The translations under genes were made by a program, and so were the position numbers. Of a DNA stretch of 64,000 bases, positions 1 to 7,970 are shown in pieces (the stretch's first letter is position 1; every line of letters begins with the position of its first letter). The notes under the pieces were generated by a model. It was not told the DNA's origin, ran no database searches, and worked only from the letters and a program-made list of their open reading frames with translations. Location of the stretch: positions 1 to 64,000 of the forward strand of contig NZ_JHWL01000001.1 of assembly GCF_000622085.1 (NCBI RefSeq), in the 5' to 3' direction. The DNA comes from Butyrivibrio proteoclasticus P6B7. GTDB taxonomy: Bacteria; Bacillota; Clostridia; Lachnospirales; Lachnospiraceae.

Positions 1-2
1 AA

Positions 3-113
3 AGAAGACAGAGCGGGTGGGACTATGCCGAGATTCTGAACACTCACGTGTTAGGCACAGAAATGCCTAAAATGAGGTGGCTCAGGGACCTCATTGACCA
101 AAAGCTTGCATAA
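3..113 (+). CDS. 3' end of an unidentified gene (truncated by window edge)
   Basis: Reading frame 3 is open from the window edge to a TAA stop at 111-113 and gives 36 residues ending in MRWLRDLIDQKLA. A strong rho-independent terminator follows at 177-206, which supports a real gene end and not a chance frame. I do not recognise the family. A mobile-element protein is possible because the next gene downstream looks 5'-truncated, but no insertion-sequence hallmark is visible. The rest of the gene lies outside the window. Confidence 0.4.
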   Translation, partial: RRQSGWDYAEILNTHVLGTEMPKMRWLRDLIDQKLA

Positions 114-176
114 AGAAAGAAACCAGAGGCTGGCGTTCCATGACAGATAAAGTAGTCATTAAGCAGACCAAGGGTC

Positions 177-206
177 AAAAGCGAAACACCGGGACTTTCG
201 CTTTTT
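177..206 (+). terminator. Rho-independent terminator
   Basis: A perfect 10-bp stem (AAAAGCGAAA paired with TTTCGCTTTT) encloses a 9-nt loop and runs into a T tract. It ends transcription of the partial gene at the window edge. Confidence 0.75.
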
Positions 207-319
207 CCAACGGAATTTAGGGTCATATGTTGGATGATGGACAGGCTTGGTGTATAATTACGGAAACAGATCTGATCTTAAATGATTCCAGGTGAACTCC
301 ACCCTTTTGTTTCCGAATT
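207..319. other. Intergenic region with a small inverted repeat
   Basis: No coding signal or convincing Shine-Dalgarno is seen. The octamer CGGAAACA at 261-268 is mirrored by TGTTTCCG at about 308-315, flanked by AATT-like bases. The two arms are about 40 bp apart. This could be coincidental or a remnant of an element end next to the truncated toxin gene. Confidence 0.3.
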
Positions 320-2209
320 TTGATTTACGCTATCATGACTACAGCAGGAGTATCTTCTGCGGCATATTCCTGCTATAATCAGTACACGGAGACAGGAACA
401 ATTGATCCTGTTAAGGTATTCTGGGATACAGCAAAAGGTGTAGCTGTTTCATACCTGACATATGTAGGTATGGAATGGGCAACTGGAAAACTCAGTACTT
501 TCTGTACAGAAGGCGCAGCGGCTGCTGGTGCTACTGCAAGTAAAGACACTAAGACAAGCGGCGATGCTGATGGAGATGGCGCAGCTACTTCAAACAAGAA
601 GTCTAAAGGAAATAGTACTGCGCCAGCTGATGTTGATGAGAATGGAAATTCTAACAAGAATAATACTAAGTCTAAGAATAATCAGGCTGCAAATACCGGC
701 GATGTAGATAATCAGCAGGCAGAAAATGCTGATTCAAAGTCATCAGGTAAGGGTACAAATAAAGCTGCTAATAAATCTGGCAATGAAGCACCAACAACTA
801 CAACTGATGGCGATGAAGCATCTAAAGGAAACAAGGGAACATCTAAAAACCACGAAACAAATACCGGTGATGTAGATAATCAGCAGGCTGAGAATACTGA
901 TTCAAAATCATCAGGAAAGAATACAAATAAAGCTGCTAACAAATCTACCAGCGAAGCGCCGGCAAATACAACTGATGGCAATGATGCACCTAAAGAAAAC
1001 AAGGGAACATCTAAGAATCACGCAGCTAACAATGCTGATGCCGATAATCATCAGACAGAGCATACAGATTCAAAGTCATCAGGTAATGGCGCAAACAAAA
1101 CTACCACTAAGCCTGCAAATGAGACACCAGTAGCTACAGCCGATGGTGATGATACACACAAAACAAGTAGTGGATCATCAAAGAGTCAGTCAACAAATAA
1201 AGTTAATATAGAAAAGCAGCAAGTAGAAGGTAGTAACGCAAAATCTACAAGTAGCAGCACTAGCAAAGTGGCAAATGAAAACCATGCACCTGCGACAGGT
1301 AGTGGCGAAACATCTTCACACAATGGAAGCAGTGGAGCACCAGGTAGTCACACTACTTCTGGCGGCAATGTTGAGAAGCAGCATGTTGAAAGTACTAGTA
1401 CAAAGACTTCAAGTCAGAGTACAAGCAGAACACCAAGTGAAGTTCCTGTAGCACCACTTGATAGCGATGACATCTCAGTTGGAAATAAGGGAACATCCAA
1501 GGGAGATAGCACAAAATCTACTGTTCCAAAACAAAATGCTGATATTAATGAAAACGTTGGAATGGAACAGGCAAAGACAACTCCTGAGCATGAGCAGCAT
1601 GTGAGCAACGTTGAGGAAACAAAGGTTAAAGCGCCAGAAAAATCAAATCAAAATCAGAATACTCAAAAGAATACCGATTTTGATAACTTTGACCACGATA
1701 CTGCTAGTAATATGCAAAAGGGTAATTATGGAGAACATCAGGCTTATGAAAATAAGGTCAATAATCCTGAAGCAAAAGAAAAAGGATATGAGCTTAATTC
1801 TATGGGGCGTGTTCCCGATGATATAAATGCTCCTACAAAGCAGGGCATAGATGGTTTATACGAGAATCAAAATAAGGATTCCAATATTAAATATGTTATT
1901 GATGAGGCTAAGTACAATACATCCAGTCTGCAAAAATCTAACGACGGAAAGCAGATGTCAGACTCATGGATTACAGGCTCTGGAAATGATGCAAGTGGAG
2001 ATAGTAGAATTTATAAAGCTTTACGTGAAGGAGGATATAGTGAGGAAGCTGCTGCTGCAGAAGAAACAAAAATACTGAAAGCATTAAAGAATGGACAGGT
2101 TGATAGAGTATTGACTCAAGTTTCAACTGATGGCACAGTTACAACATATAAGCTTGATTCAAAAGGTAACAAAATTAAAGTAGATGGTAAATATGTAACA
2201 TGGCCATGA
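320..2209 (+). CDS. PoNe-like polymorphic nuclease toxin, N-terminal delivery domain missing
   Basis: The first ~65 residues are an Ala/Gly-rich, partly hydrophobic pre-toxin segment. Residues ~70-430 are a low-complexity Asn/Ser/Thr/Lys linker built from degenerate ~58-residue repeats (cores such as DVDNQQAEN and DSKSSGK). The last ~140 residues carry a nuclease-like signature: G509-I-D511, D528-E529-A-K531-Y and Q545-M-S-D-S-W550, which fits a PD-(D/E)xK fold. The motif set and the adjacent DUF1910/DUF1911 gene point to the PoNe DNase family. The frame is closed by TGA at 293 and neither the TTG at 320 nor the ATG at 335 has a Shine-Dalgarno, so the secretion domain (LXG, WXG100 or RHS type) appears lost. 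This may be a silent toxin-tip cassette or a pseudogene. Nuclease activity is inferred only. Confidence 0.72.
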   Translation: MIYAIMTTAGVSSAAYSCYNQYTETGTIDPVKVFWDTAKGVAVSYLTYVGMEWATGKLSTFCTEGAAAAGATASKDTKTSGDADGDGAATSNKKSKGNSTAPADVDENGNSNKNNTKSKNNQAANTGDVDNQQAENADSKSSGKGTNKAANKSGNEAPTTTTDGDEASKGNKGTSKNHETNTGDVDNQQAENTDSKSSGKNTNKAANKSTSEAPANTTDGNDAPKENKGTSKNHAANNADADNHQTEHTDSKSSGNGANKTTTKPANETPVATADGDDTHKTSSGSSKSQSTNKVNIEKQQVEGSNAKSTSSSTSKVANENHAPATGSGETSSHNGSSGAPGSHTTSGGNVEKQHVESTSTKTSSQSTSRTPSEVPVAPLDSDDISVGNKGTSKGDSTKSTVPKQNADINENVGMEQAKTTPEHEQHVSNVEETKVKAPEKSNQNQNTQKNTDFDNFDHDTASNMQKGNYGEHQAYENKVNNPEAKEKGYELNSMGRVPDDINAPTKQGIDGLYENQNKDSNIKYVIDEAKYNTSSLQKSNDGKQMSDSWITGSGNDASGDSRIYKALREGGYSEEAAAAEETKILKALKNGQVDRVLTQVSTDGTVTTYKLDSKGNKIKVDGKYVTWP

Positions 2210-2225
2210 TGTGTAGGGAGAGAAA

Positions 2226-3437
2226 ATGAGAGATATAAGGTGTAATAAAAAAAGATTAGAAATAATTATTAGAAATCATCCTATAAACATTGAGGATGAA
2301 AAGAATGAAATAAGCATACTTTCAAAAGATGAATTAGAAGGCGTGCAGCGATATCCTAGGGAAAACAAAGATATTATTTATGATACCAAAGTGATGATAA
2401 TTAAATATATCAGAGAGCTTATGCATTCTCAGTATTCATATGGAATGGATATGGATGAGTTTGATGGCTTGTTTGATGAGATGATTCAATATTTGTGTGA
2501 GATTAGAATCAAGGATATCGGATACATAAATCTTTTGCATTTAATTTCCTATGGTATTCTTTTGCAGAAGACCCCAAATATATTTGATGAAATTGTAAGG
2601 AAAATGGATGAAGAAGAAATAAATGACCTTCTGATTGACGCATTACTTCAGGCATATGGAATAGAAAGAAATTACCATTCGGATGAGTTTTTTAAGGAAA
2701 ATCCGTACAAATATTTGTTAGATATTATCTGTTCATCTTATTCAGGACAAGAAAATGTAAGTGATTTATTGAAGAATTATGTATCCAGCAAATGGCTAAA
2801 AGGACATTCTGATTATGGATGGGTAAAATCTGTAAAAAGTAAGGATTTCCGTGGCCTTTGGTCATATGAGGCAGCTGCAGTAGCCAAGCTTTTTGATATA
2901 GACGACAGTAGTCTAAAGGATGCAGAGTTCTATCCATATGATTTTGCTCATTATAAACCCACAACAATAAAGGCTGCGGAAAGAAAAGGCGCTATAGCAG
3001 ATCAGAAAGAAATGTCTTATGAGGCTGAAGAGGATCTCATAATCGATGCAAAAGCTATTATTCCTCCATGCTTCTATAAGCATGTGAATGACTTTGTTGG
3101 CGATTATAGAAAACTTAGCGACGAAGCATTTTTGGAAAAATACGAGCTGGATCAGATATGGTCAGAGCTTGATGAATATGCTAAAGAAAAGAATAGCGGA
3201 GAGATGCTTGGAAAGCTTCTTGTCTTTGAACTTACAGAAAAAGGTTATATTCTGCAACTTGATTGGAAAGAAGACTTTGAGGACTTTAGAGATCATATGA
3301 AGAACTATTGGAGTAAGGATGGAGAGACAAAGGTAATCACCTTTGAACTTGATAATGATCAGCAGTATTTTGCAAGGATTCCAGTAGATAATAACATTCA
3401 GAATCTCTTTGAGATTCCAGTAAAAGTACATGAATGA
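2226..3437 (+). CDS. PoNi-like immunity protein (DUF1910-DUF1911)
   Basis: This 403-residue protein starts 16 bp after the toxin stop, with GGGAGA in front of the ATG. The N-terminal ~200 residues are helical and DUF1910-like. The C-terminal part has the DUF1911 hallmark GLWSYEAAAVAKLFDIDD followed by YPYDFAHY. DUF1910/DUF1911 proteins are the known antidotes to PoNe DNase toxins, and the gene order toxin then immunity matches. It would act in the cytoplasm by binding the nuclease tip. The last ~195 codons and 45 bp past the stop are repeated almost exactly in a truncated paralogue at 5971-6601. Base composition is AT-rich compared with the core genes downstream. Confidence 0.8.
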   Translation: MRDIRCNKKRLEIIIRNHPINIEDEKNEISILSKDELEGVQRYPRENKDIIYDTKVMIIKYIRELMHSQYSYGMDMDEFDGLFDEMIQYLCEIRIKDIGYINLLHLISYGILLQKTPNIFDEIVRKMDEEEINDLLIDALLQAYGIERNYHSDEFFKENPYKYLLDIICSSYSGQENVSDLLKNYVSSKWLKGHSDYGWVKSVKSKDFRGLWSYEAAAVAKLFDIDDSSLKDAEFYPYDFAHYKPTTIKAAERKGAIADQKEMSYEAEEDLIIDAKAIIPPCFYKHVNDFVGDYRKLSDEAFLEKYELDQIWSELDEYAKEKNSGEMLGKLLVFELTEKGYILQLDWKEDFEDFRDHMKNYWSKDGETKVITFELDNDQQYFARIPVDNNIQNLFEIPVKVHE

Positions 3438-3482
3438 TTTGAGAGTGTGTTTATTTGGCAAGAAGACGGGGAATAACTACTC
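2852..3482 (+). repeat. Copy 1 of a 631-bp direct repeat
   Basis: It covers the DUF1911 half of the first immunity gene, its stop codon, and about 45 bp downstream. It matches 5971-6601 at roughly 97% identity by eye (under 20 mismatches seen). The repeat starts abruptly inside the GLWSYEAAAV codons and ends abruptly after a shared non-coding stretch, as expected for gene conversion or recombination between paralogues. Confidence 0.9.
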
Positions 3483-3511
3483 TTTTGGGAGATGGAAATG
3501 TTTCAAGATAA
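3455..3511 (+). pseudogene. Relic of an immunity-type gene start
   Basis: A short frame from TTG 3455 reads LARRRGITTLLGDGNVSR then stops. The RRxITxTLxGDG segment matches the N-terminus of the intact protein starting at 4666 (RRITITLWGDG). It is followed directly by sequence matching the last codons of the gene at 5187-5507. So a 4666-like start has been fused to a DUF6572-like tail with the middle deleted. A second relic of the same start lies at 6574-6660. Confidence 0.55.
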
Positions 3512-3605
3512 TCTAGTCAATATATCTTAATGTCTGAACATTATCAAAGTAGTTGATTTATATTAAAGGCTTATTGTAAAAAGCGTTTTGTGATGATTCA
3601 TGAAG
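3510..3605 (+). repeat. Copy 1 of a 96-bp direct repeat
   Basis: It matches 5487-5582 with only a couple of differences. In copy 2 the repeat holds the last six sense codons and stop of the DUF6572-like gene plus downstream sequence. Here the same bases sit in non-coding DNA after the first PoNi gene. Confidence 0.9.
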
Positions 3606-3700
3606 CGCTTTTTGCTTTATCAATTCTGCTATGATTTAATTTGGAGCTAGGCGCCAGTCATTTTTAAGAAGCTGCAAAAAGAATTTGGAGGATTTGACTA

Positions 3701-3790
3701 ATGAAGAAAAATATAAGATTAGGTGATATTTATGAGATATCTTTGCCTAATGGGAAAAATGCATATGGTAGGTTGTATAAAGATGGCTAA
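3701..3790 (+). pseudogene. 5' fragment of an Imm26-like immunity gene
   Basis: An ATG with GGAGGATT upstream opens a 29-codon frame reading MKKNIRLGDIYEISLPNGK and ending KDG before TAA. The opening strongly resembles the N-terminus of Imm26-type immunity proteins, which are normally well over 100 residues. The gene is cut off after its first beta-strands. The next open stretch is a different frame with different content, so this looks like a deletion fusion and not a sequencing frameshift. Confidence 0.55.
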
Positions 3791-3926
3791 CAGAGTATTG
3801 AATGATGTAAATTATGAGCATAGGGGAGAAATGCTTAATGTTTTAAGAAATTCTATTACTAGAGATGATATTCCAGATAGTACAAAAGAAGCTATTTCTG
3901 AATTTTTAGACTATCAGGGTGGATAA
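3783..3926 (+). pseudogene. 3' fragment of an unknown small protein
   Basis: The frame from ATG 3783 gives 47 residues (MANRVLNDVNYEHRGEML, ending FLDYQGG). It overlaps the end of the Imm26-like fragment and has no Shine-Dalgarno. The sequence is charged and helical like a protein C-terminus. It probably is the surviving tail of another immunity-type gene joined to the fragment upstream. The family is not recognised. Confidence 0.4.
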
Positions 3927-3948
3927 TAGATGAATTGAGGAAGATAAA

Positions 3949-4602
3949 ATGTATACTATTTTTACGTTCACAAATAAAAAAGAAATCTATAGTAAGTGTC
4001 TGTATGCGTCTATAGTTCACGCTGTAATGATTGGAAAATATAATATGTTATCCGATGAGATTGCATGGGATGGGAACAACTACCTGTTTCAAAATATGAG
4101 TGGAGTCAAAGGAGTCATTGCTTTTTCTGATGATGCTTTTGCTTGCGGCATTCAAAAAGCTGATGGGCCGTTCTTAGACATTGATGCTTGTACTGATTCA
4201 GCAAGTGAAAAGGTTAAGAAAATGGCTTATGAAGAGGTGTATCCATATCTTCTTTTGGAAAATGATAATGGAGAAGATGTGGTTTCTGTATCTTCATTTT
4301 TTTATGGAGATGATAAGGATATTATTTCATGTTCATCAGAGCCAGTTTTTATGAGTAATAGCGATAATATTTTTATACCTTACTTATATGGCTTTGATGA
4401 TATGAGAAGATATTGGAATGATTACTACGAGAGCACAGATGAGCAGAGGCAATTGATAGATACCCTTTATCATAAAAAAGTCGAAAAAGGAGAAAGGCTT
4501 TTGGATGAAGAACTAGAAATCAAGTTAAGAGGCTGGTTTGGAGATAATTGGGAGAACTGTAGAAACGCTCTTTTGGAAATTGATTGCATAAGCTTAGTAT
4601 AG
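3949..4602 (+). CDS. Hypothetical protein of the immunity array
   Basis: The 217-residue product has no signal peptide or membrane segment and is acidic, with many aromatic residues (FFYGDDKD, YLYGFDDMRRYWNDYYE). GAGGAAGATAAA precedes the ATG, so it looks translatable. I do not recognise the family. Position between immunity-gene fragments, AT-rich composition and small acidic cytoplasmic character all suggest an orphan immunity protein against an unknown toxin; this is inference from context. Confidence 0.5.
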   Translation: MYTIFTFTNKKEIYSKCLYASIVHAVMIGKYNMLSDEIAWDGNNYLFQNMSGVKGVIAFSDDAFACGIQKADGPFLDIDACTDSASEKVKKMAYEEVYPYLLLENDNGEDVVSVSSFFYGDDKDIISCSSEPVFMSNSDNIFIPYLYGFDDMRRYWNDYYESTDEQRQLIDTLYHKKVEKGERLLDEELEIKLRGWFGDNWENCRNALLEIDCISLV

Positions 4603-4665
4603 GGAGTTTAAAGGTACCTGGCACGAGGTTAGGAAGCATTAGTGTAAAGGAGATAGACTTACCGA

Positions 4666-5169
4666 ATGACAAATAGACGAATAACGATAACTCTTTGGGG
4701 AGATGGAAAGAGTAAGGAGAAATGGTGTGAATGGTATCTTGATGCTGTTGAAATGATGCAGCAAATTGGATATAAGTGTACGCATATAGGTATTTACAGT
4801 GATAGTTATGATTCAGGAAGAGCCTATACTAGGGGGAGAAAAGAAAAAGAGATCATCGCGAAGCTAGAGGCTGGAGAAAAAGTGCAAAGCCTATCGTGTT
4901 ATTCATTGCCCAAAGACTATAGATCTGCAGCATTTGATTATTACTGTTCATGCATTAGATCAGAAGAATACTGTTCCGTGATTCTTTACGAAGATGATTA
5001 TACTGAGGAAAATGAGAAATTGATATTATCGACTTTATCAAAGTATATTTTACCTGAAGAAGGTGAGATTTTTGCAAATGATAGATCTGAAGTCTCATTA
5101 CTGTATACTGAAACAAAGGATAGGGGTAACCTAAAAACATATGAGTTTATAAAAAAAATAGATTTATAA
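4666..5169 (+). CDS. Hypothetical protein of the immunity array
   Basis: This 167-residue protein begins MTNRRITITLWGDGKSKEKW and has no membrane segment. An AAGGAG lies about 13 bp upstream, a rather long spacing. Relics of the same N-terminus occur at 3455-3511 and 6574-6660, so at least three copies of this gene start have existed in the island. It is 17 bp ahead of the DUF6572-like gene and was probably co-transcribed with it. Function is unknown; an immunity role is inferred from context. Confidence 0.5.
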   Translation: MTNRRITITLWGDGKSKEKWCEWYLDAVEMMQQIGYKCTHIGIYSDSYDSGRAYTRGRKEKEIIAKLEAGEKVQSLSCYSLPKDYRSAAFDYYCSCIRSEEYCSVILYEDDYTEENEKLILSTLSKYILPEEGEIFANDRSEVSLLYTETKDRGNLKTYEFIKKIDL

Positions 5170-5186
5170 GGGCAAGGAGAAAGGTA

Positions 5187-5507
5187 ATGTATCAAGATAT
5201 AGACTCTAATTCAATAGATATTATTGGCGAAAGGAAAGATGGCGGAATAGAATTATACATTATTGTAGATGATATTTTTGATTCTGCAGAGTTTCAGACT
5301 AAACTTTTGGATAAGATTCAAAATTATATTTCTTATGCAAATGGAAAAGACTTTGAAGCGGATTTTCCTAATGCGGATAAGAATAAAACGGTTATTGTTT
5401 TAAAAGTAAAAGAACAATTGTCAGATGATAAAAAAGATTGGATTAAGTCGATTGAAGATTGGGTTGTTAGCAATAAACTAGGCTTTAATCTAGTCAATGT
5501 ATCTTAA
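5187..5507 (+). CDS. DUF6572-like small protein, probable immunity protein
   Basis: The 106-residue protein follows the DUF6572 pattern: an IDIIG opening, a segment like an IVDDIFD strand, an LLDKIQNYISY helix, then an FPNADKNKTVIVLKVK strand pair. Such proteins are common among immunity genes of polymorphic toxin loci. AAGGAG precedes the ATG. Its last codons and 3' flank form the 96-bp repeat also found at 3510-3605. The family call rests on remembered family pattern, not on a search. Confidence 0.5.
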   Translation: MYQDIDSNSIDIIGERKDGGIELYIIVDDIFDSAEFQTKLLDKIQNYISYANGKDFEADFPNADKNKTVIVLKVKEQLSDDKKDWIKSIEDWVVSNKLGFNLVNVS

Positions 5508-5582
5508 TGTCTGAACATTATCGAAGTAGTTGATTTATATTAAAGGCTTATTGTAAAAAGCGTTTTGTGATGATTCATGAAG
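5487..5582 (+). repeat. Copy 2 of a 96-bp direct repeat
   Basis: It starts inside the last codons of the DUF6572-like gene and ends at the first codons of the truncated second PoNi gene. It matches 3510-3605. Its right edge is exactly where the second PoNi gene loses homology with the first, so the repeat edge marks a recombination joint. Confidence 0.9.
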
Positions 5583-6556
5583 TGCACTTGTTCGATGAAA
5601 TGATCAAGTATGTATATGAAATTAGAATAAAAGATGTTGGTTATATTGACCTTTTGTATTTGGTATCGTATGGAATTCTTCTTCAAAAAAATCCTAATGT
5701 GTTTGATAAGATTGTTGAGAAGATGGATGAAGAAAAGGCAAACGATATTTTACTAGATGTATTATTACAAGCATATGGATTAGAAAGAAAATACCATTCG
5801 GATGACTATTTTAAAGAGAACCCATACAAATACTTGGTTGATGTAATCGAAGCGGCATATTCAGGAAATTCTAATGTCAGAGAAATGCTTGGTGATTACA
5901 TGACAAAGAAGTGGCTTAAGGGTCATTCTGATTGGGGATGGGTAAAATATGTAAAAGAAGATGATTATTGTGGCCTTTGGTCATATGAGGCAGCTGCAGT
6001 AGCCAAGCTTTTTGATATAGACGACAGTAGTTTAAAGGATACAGAGTTCTATCCATATGATTTTGCTCATTATAAACCTACAACAATTAAGGCTGCGGAA
6101 AGAAAAGGCGCTATAGCAGATCAGAAAGAAATGTCTTATGAGGCTGAAGAGGATCTCATAATCGATGCAAAAGCTATTATTCCTCCATGCTTCTATAAGC
6201 ATGTGAATGACTTTGTTGGCGATTATAGAAAACTTAGCGACGAAGCATTTTTGGAAAAATACGAGCTGGATCAGATATGGTCAGAGCTTGATGAATATGC
6301 TAAAGAAAAGAAAAGCGGAGAGATGCTTGGAAAGCTTCTTGTCTTTGAACTTACAGAAAAAGGTTATATTCTGCAGCTAGATTGGAAAGAAGACTTTGAA
6401 GATTATAGAGATCATATGAAGAACTATTGGAGTAAGGATGGAGAGACAAAGGTAATCACCTTTGAGCTTGATAATGATCAGCAGTATTTTGCAAGGATTC
6501 CAGTAGATAATAACATTCAGGATCTTTTTGAAATATCAGTAAAAGTACATGAATAA
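5570..6556 (+). pseudogene. 5'-truncated second PoNi-like immunity gene
   Basis: The frame encodes 328 residues aligned with residues from about 78 onward of the first PoNi protein. The first ~75 residues are missing, and the start sits in repeat DNA without a Shine-Dalgarno. The middle (LFDEMIKYVYEIRIKDVGY to WGWVKYVKEDD) differs clearly from copy 1. The DUF1911 half from GLWSYEAAAV onward is nearly identical, pointing to gene conversion. It may still be expressed from the GTG at 5567 or ATG at 5570, but a shortened DUF1910 domain makes full function doubtful. Confidence 0.65.
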
Positions 6557-6601
6557 TTTGAGAGTGTGTTTATTTGGCAAGAAGACGGGGAATAACTACT
6601 C
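5971..6601 (+). repeat. Copy 2 of a 631-bp direct repeat
   Basis: It is the partner of 2852-3482, offset 3119 bp. It covers the DUF1911 half of the truncated second immunity gene, its stop, and the start of a relic frame (LARRRGITT) at 6574-6660. Confidence 0.9.
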
Positions 6602-6648
6602 ATATTGGTGATTCTTTTACCCCGAATAAGGCAGTACACTTTACTACT

Positions 6649-6676
6649 TTGAAGTGGTAAAAGTATGTGATATAAT
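6649..6676 (+). promoter_or_regulatory. Sigma-A-type promoter for the aminotransferase gene
   Basis: TTGAAG (6649-6654), a 16-bp spacer and a perfect TATAAT (6671-6676) lie 31 bp before the start codon. An imperfect dyad (ACTTTACTAC and GTGGTAAAAGT) overlaps the -35 region and could be an operator. Confidence 0.65.
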
Positions 6677-6707
6677 TAGCGGAGATTTTGGAAGTGGGAG
6701 GTAGTAT

Positions 6708-7895
6708 ATGTTAAACGAGCATTATAAGAGCATGCTGGGGGCTAAGTCAGTGATTCGTGAGCTTTCGGAGTATGCTACAGCCAGGGGAAAAGAAATAGGT
6801 TATGAGAATGTTTTTGACTTTAGCCTTGGCAATCCAAGCGTTGAGGTCCCAAAGGAGTTCACTAAAGAGATGGAGAGACTTTTAAGAGAAGAGGATACAA
6901 TGACTCTTCACGGCTACACTCCAAGTCTTGGTAACCCACTATATAAAGAAGAAATTGCAAAGTCTCTTAATAAGCGTTTTGGCATGAACTATGGCCCAGA
7001 GCACATATTCCCAACAACAGGAGCTGCTGGCGCTATTTCTCATGCTGTTCGTGCTGTGACTAAGGAAGGGGATGAGGTCATCACCTTTGCTCCTTACTTC
7101 CCAGAGTATGGCCCATATATTACAGGAGCTGGCTGCAAGCTTTCTGTAGTGCCTGCAGATACAAGCTCTTTTCAGATCAACTTCGATAAGTTTCTGGAAA
7201 TGATTAATCCAAATGTTATGGCAGTTCTTGTTAATACTCCTAACAACCCATCAGGTGTTGCCTATTCTACAAGTACATTAGAGCGCCTAGCTTCTATTCT
7301 TAAGGATAAATCCACAGAGTACGGTCATACGATATATCTTTTATCTGATGAGCCATACAGGGAGATCGTCTTCAAGGGCGCGGATTCTCCATATGTTTCC
7401 AAGTTCTATGACAATACACTTAGCTGCTACTCATTCTCCAAATCCCTTTCACTTCCTGGTGAGAGAATTGGTTACGTTGCAGTTAATCCTGCTTGCGATG
7501 GTGCTGAGTTCATCGTGCCTATGTGCGGTCAGATCTCAAGAGGCACAGGTCATAACTGTCCTCCATCAATCATCCAGCAGGCTGTTGCCAAGGTTTGCGG
7601 AATGACAGCAGATCTTTCTGTCTATGAGACCAACATGAATATCATCTACGATACTCTGGTGGAGCTGGGCTTCACAGTGGTAAGACCTGGCGGAACATTC
7701 TATATCATGCCTAAGGCTCTTGAGGAGAGCTCCATCGAGTTCTGCAAGAAAGCTAAGGACTATGACCTTATCTTCGTGCCAACTGATGGTTTTGGCGCAC
7801 CTGGATTCTTCAGAATGGCTTACTGTATAGATACAGATAAGGTAAAAAGAGCTATGGAGAGACTTCGCGAGTTTGTGAATAAAGAATATAAGTAA
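6708..7895 (+). CDS. PLP-dependent class I/II aminotransferase
   Basis: This 395-residue enzyme is a fold-type I aminotransferase of AspC/aromatic-aminotransferase type. It has FSLGNPSVEVP near residue 40, the NTPNNPSG motif, the SDEPYR motif carrying the PLP-binding Asp and Tyr, and SFSKSLSLPGERIGY with Schiff-base Lys245. It would move an amino group between an amino acid and a 2-oxoacid in the cytoplasm. The exact substrate cannot be read from the sequence. GGGAGG precedes the ATG and a promoter lies just upstream, so it is probably monocistronic. It marks the return to core-genome codon use after the accessory island. Confidence 0.9.
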   Translation: MLNEHYKSMLGAKSVIRELSEYATARGKEIGYENVFDFSLGNPSVEVPKEFTKEMERLLREEDTMTLHGYTPSLGNPLYKEEIAKSLNKRFGMNYGPEHIFPTTGAAGAISHAVRAVTKEGDEVITFAPYFPEYGPYITGAGCKLSVVPADTSSFQINFDKFLEMINPNVMAVLVNTPNNPSGVAYSTSTLERLASILKDKSTEYGHTIYLLSDEPYREIVFKGADSPYVSKFYDNTLSCYSFSKSLSLPGERIGYVAVNPACDGAEFIVPMCGQISRGTGHNCPPSIIQQAVAKVCGMTADLSVYETNMNIIYDTLVELGFTVVRPGGTFYIMPKALEESSIEFCKKAKDYDLIFVPTDGFGAPGFFRMAYCIDTDKVKRAMERLREFVNKEYK

Positions 7896-7903
7896 AGATT
7901 GAA

Positions 7904-7947
7904 TGCACTTCTGTTCTTTGTGGGGTAAAATAAAGAACAGAAGTGCA
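7904..7947. terminator. Long inverted repeat, likely terminator or attenuator
   Basis: A perfect 16-bp inverted repeat (arm TGCACTTCTGTTCTTT) encloses a 12-nt loop between the aminotransferase and PAP2 genes. There is no T tract after it on the plus strand, so termination may be weak. It sits 24 bp before the next start codon. Confidence 0.55.
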
Positions 7948-7970
7948 GTTTAAAATCGTGGAGGAGAGAA

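Noticed and set aside
3..319. Insertion sequence next to the truncated toxin
   Set aside because: Only a 36-residue gene end, a terminator and an 8-bp inverted repeat are visible; no transposase motif, terminal repeat pair or target duplication can be shown.
680..1500. Regularly spaced repeats that could look like a CRISPR array
   Set aside because: The repeats are in-frame, degenerate and about 175 bp long, encoding the toxin linker; there are no short identical repeats with unique spacers and no cas genes.
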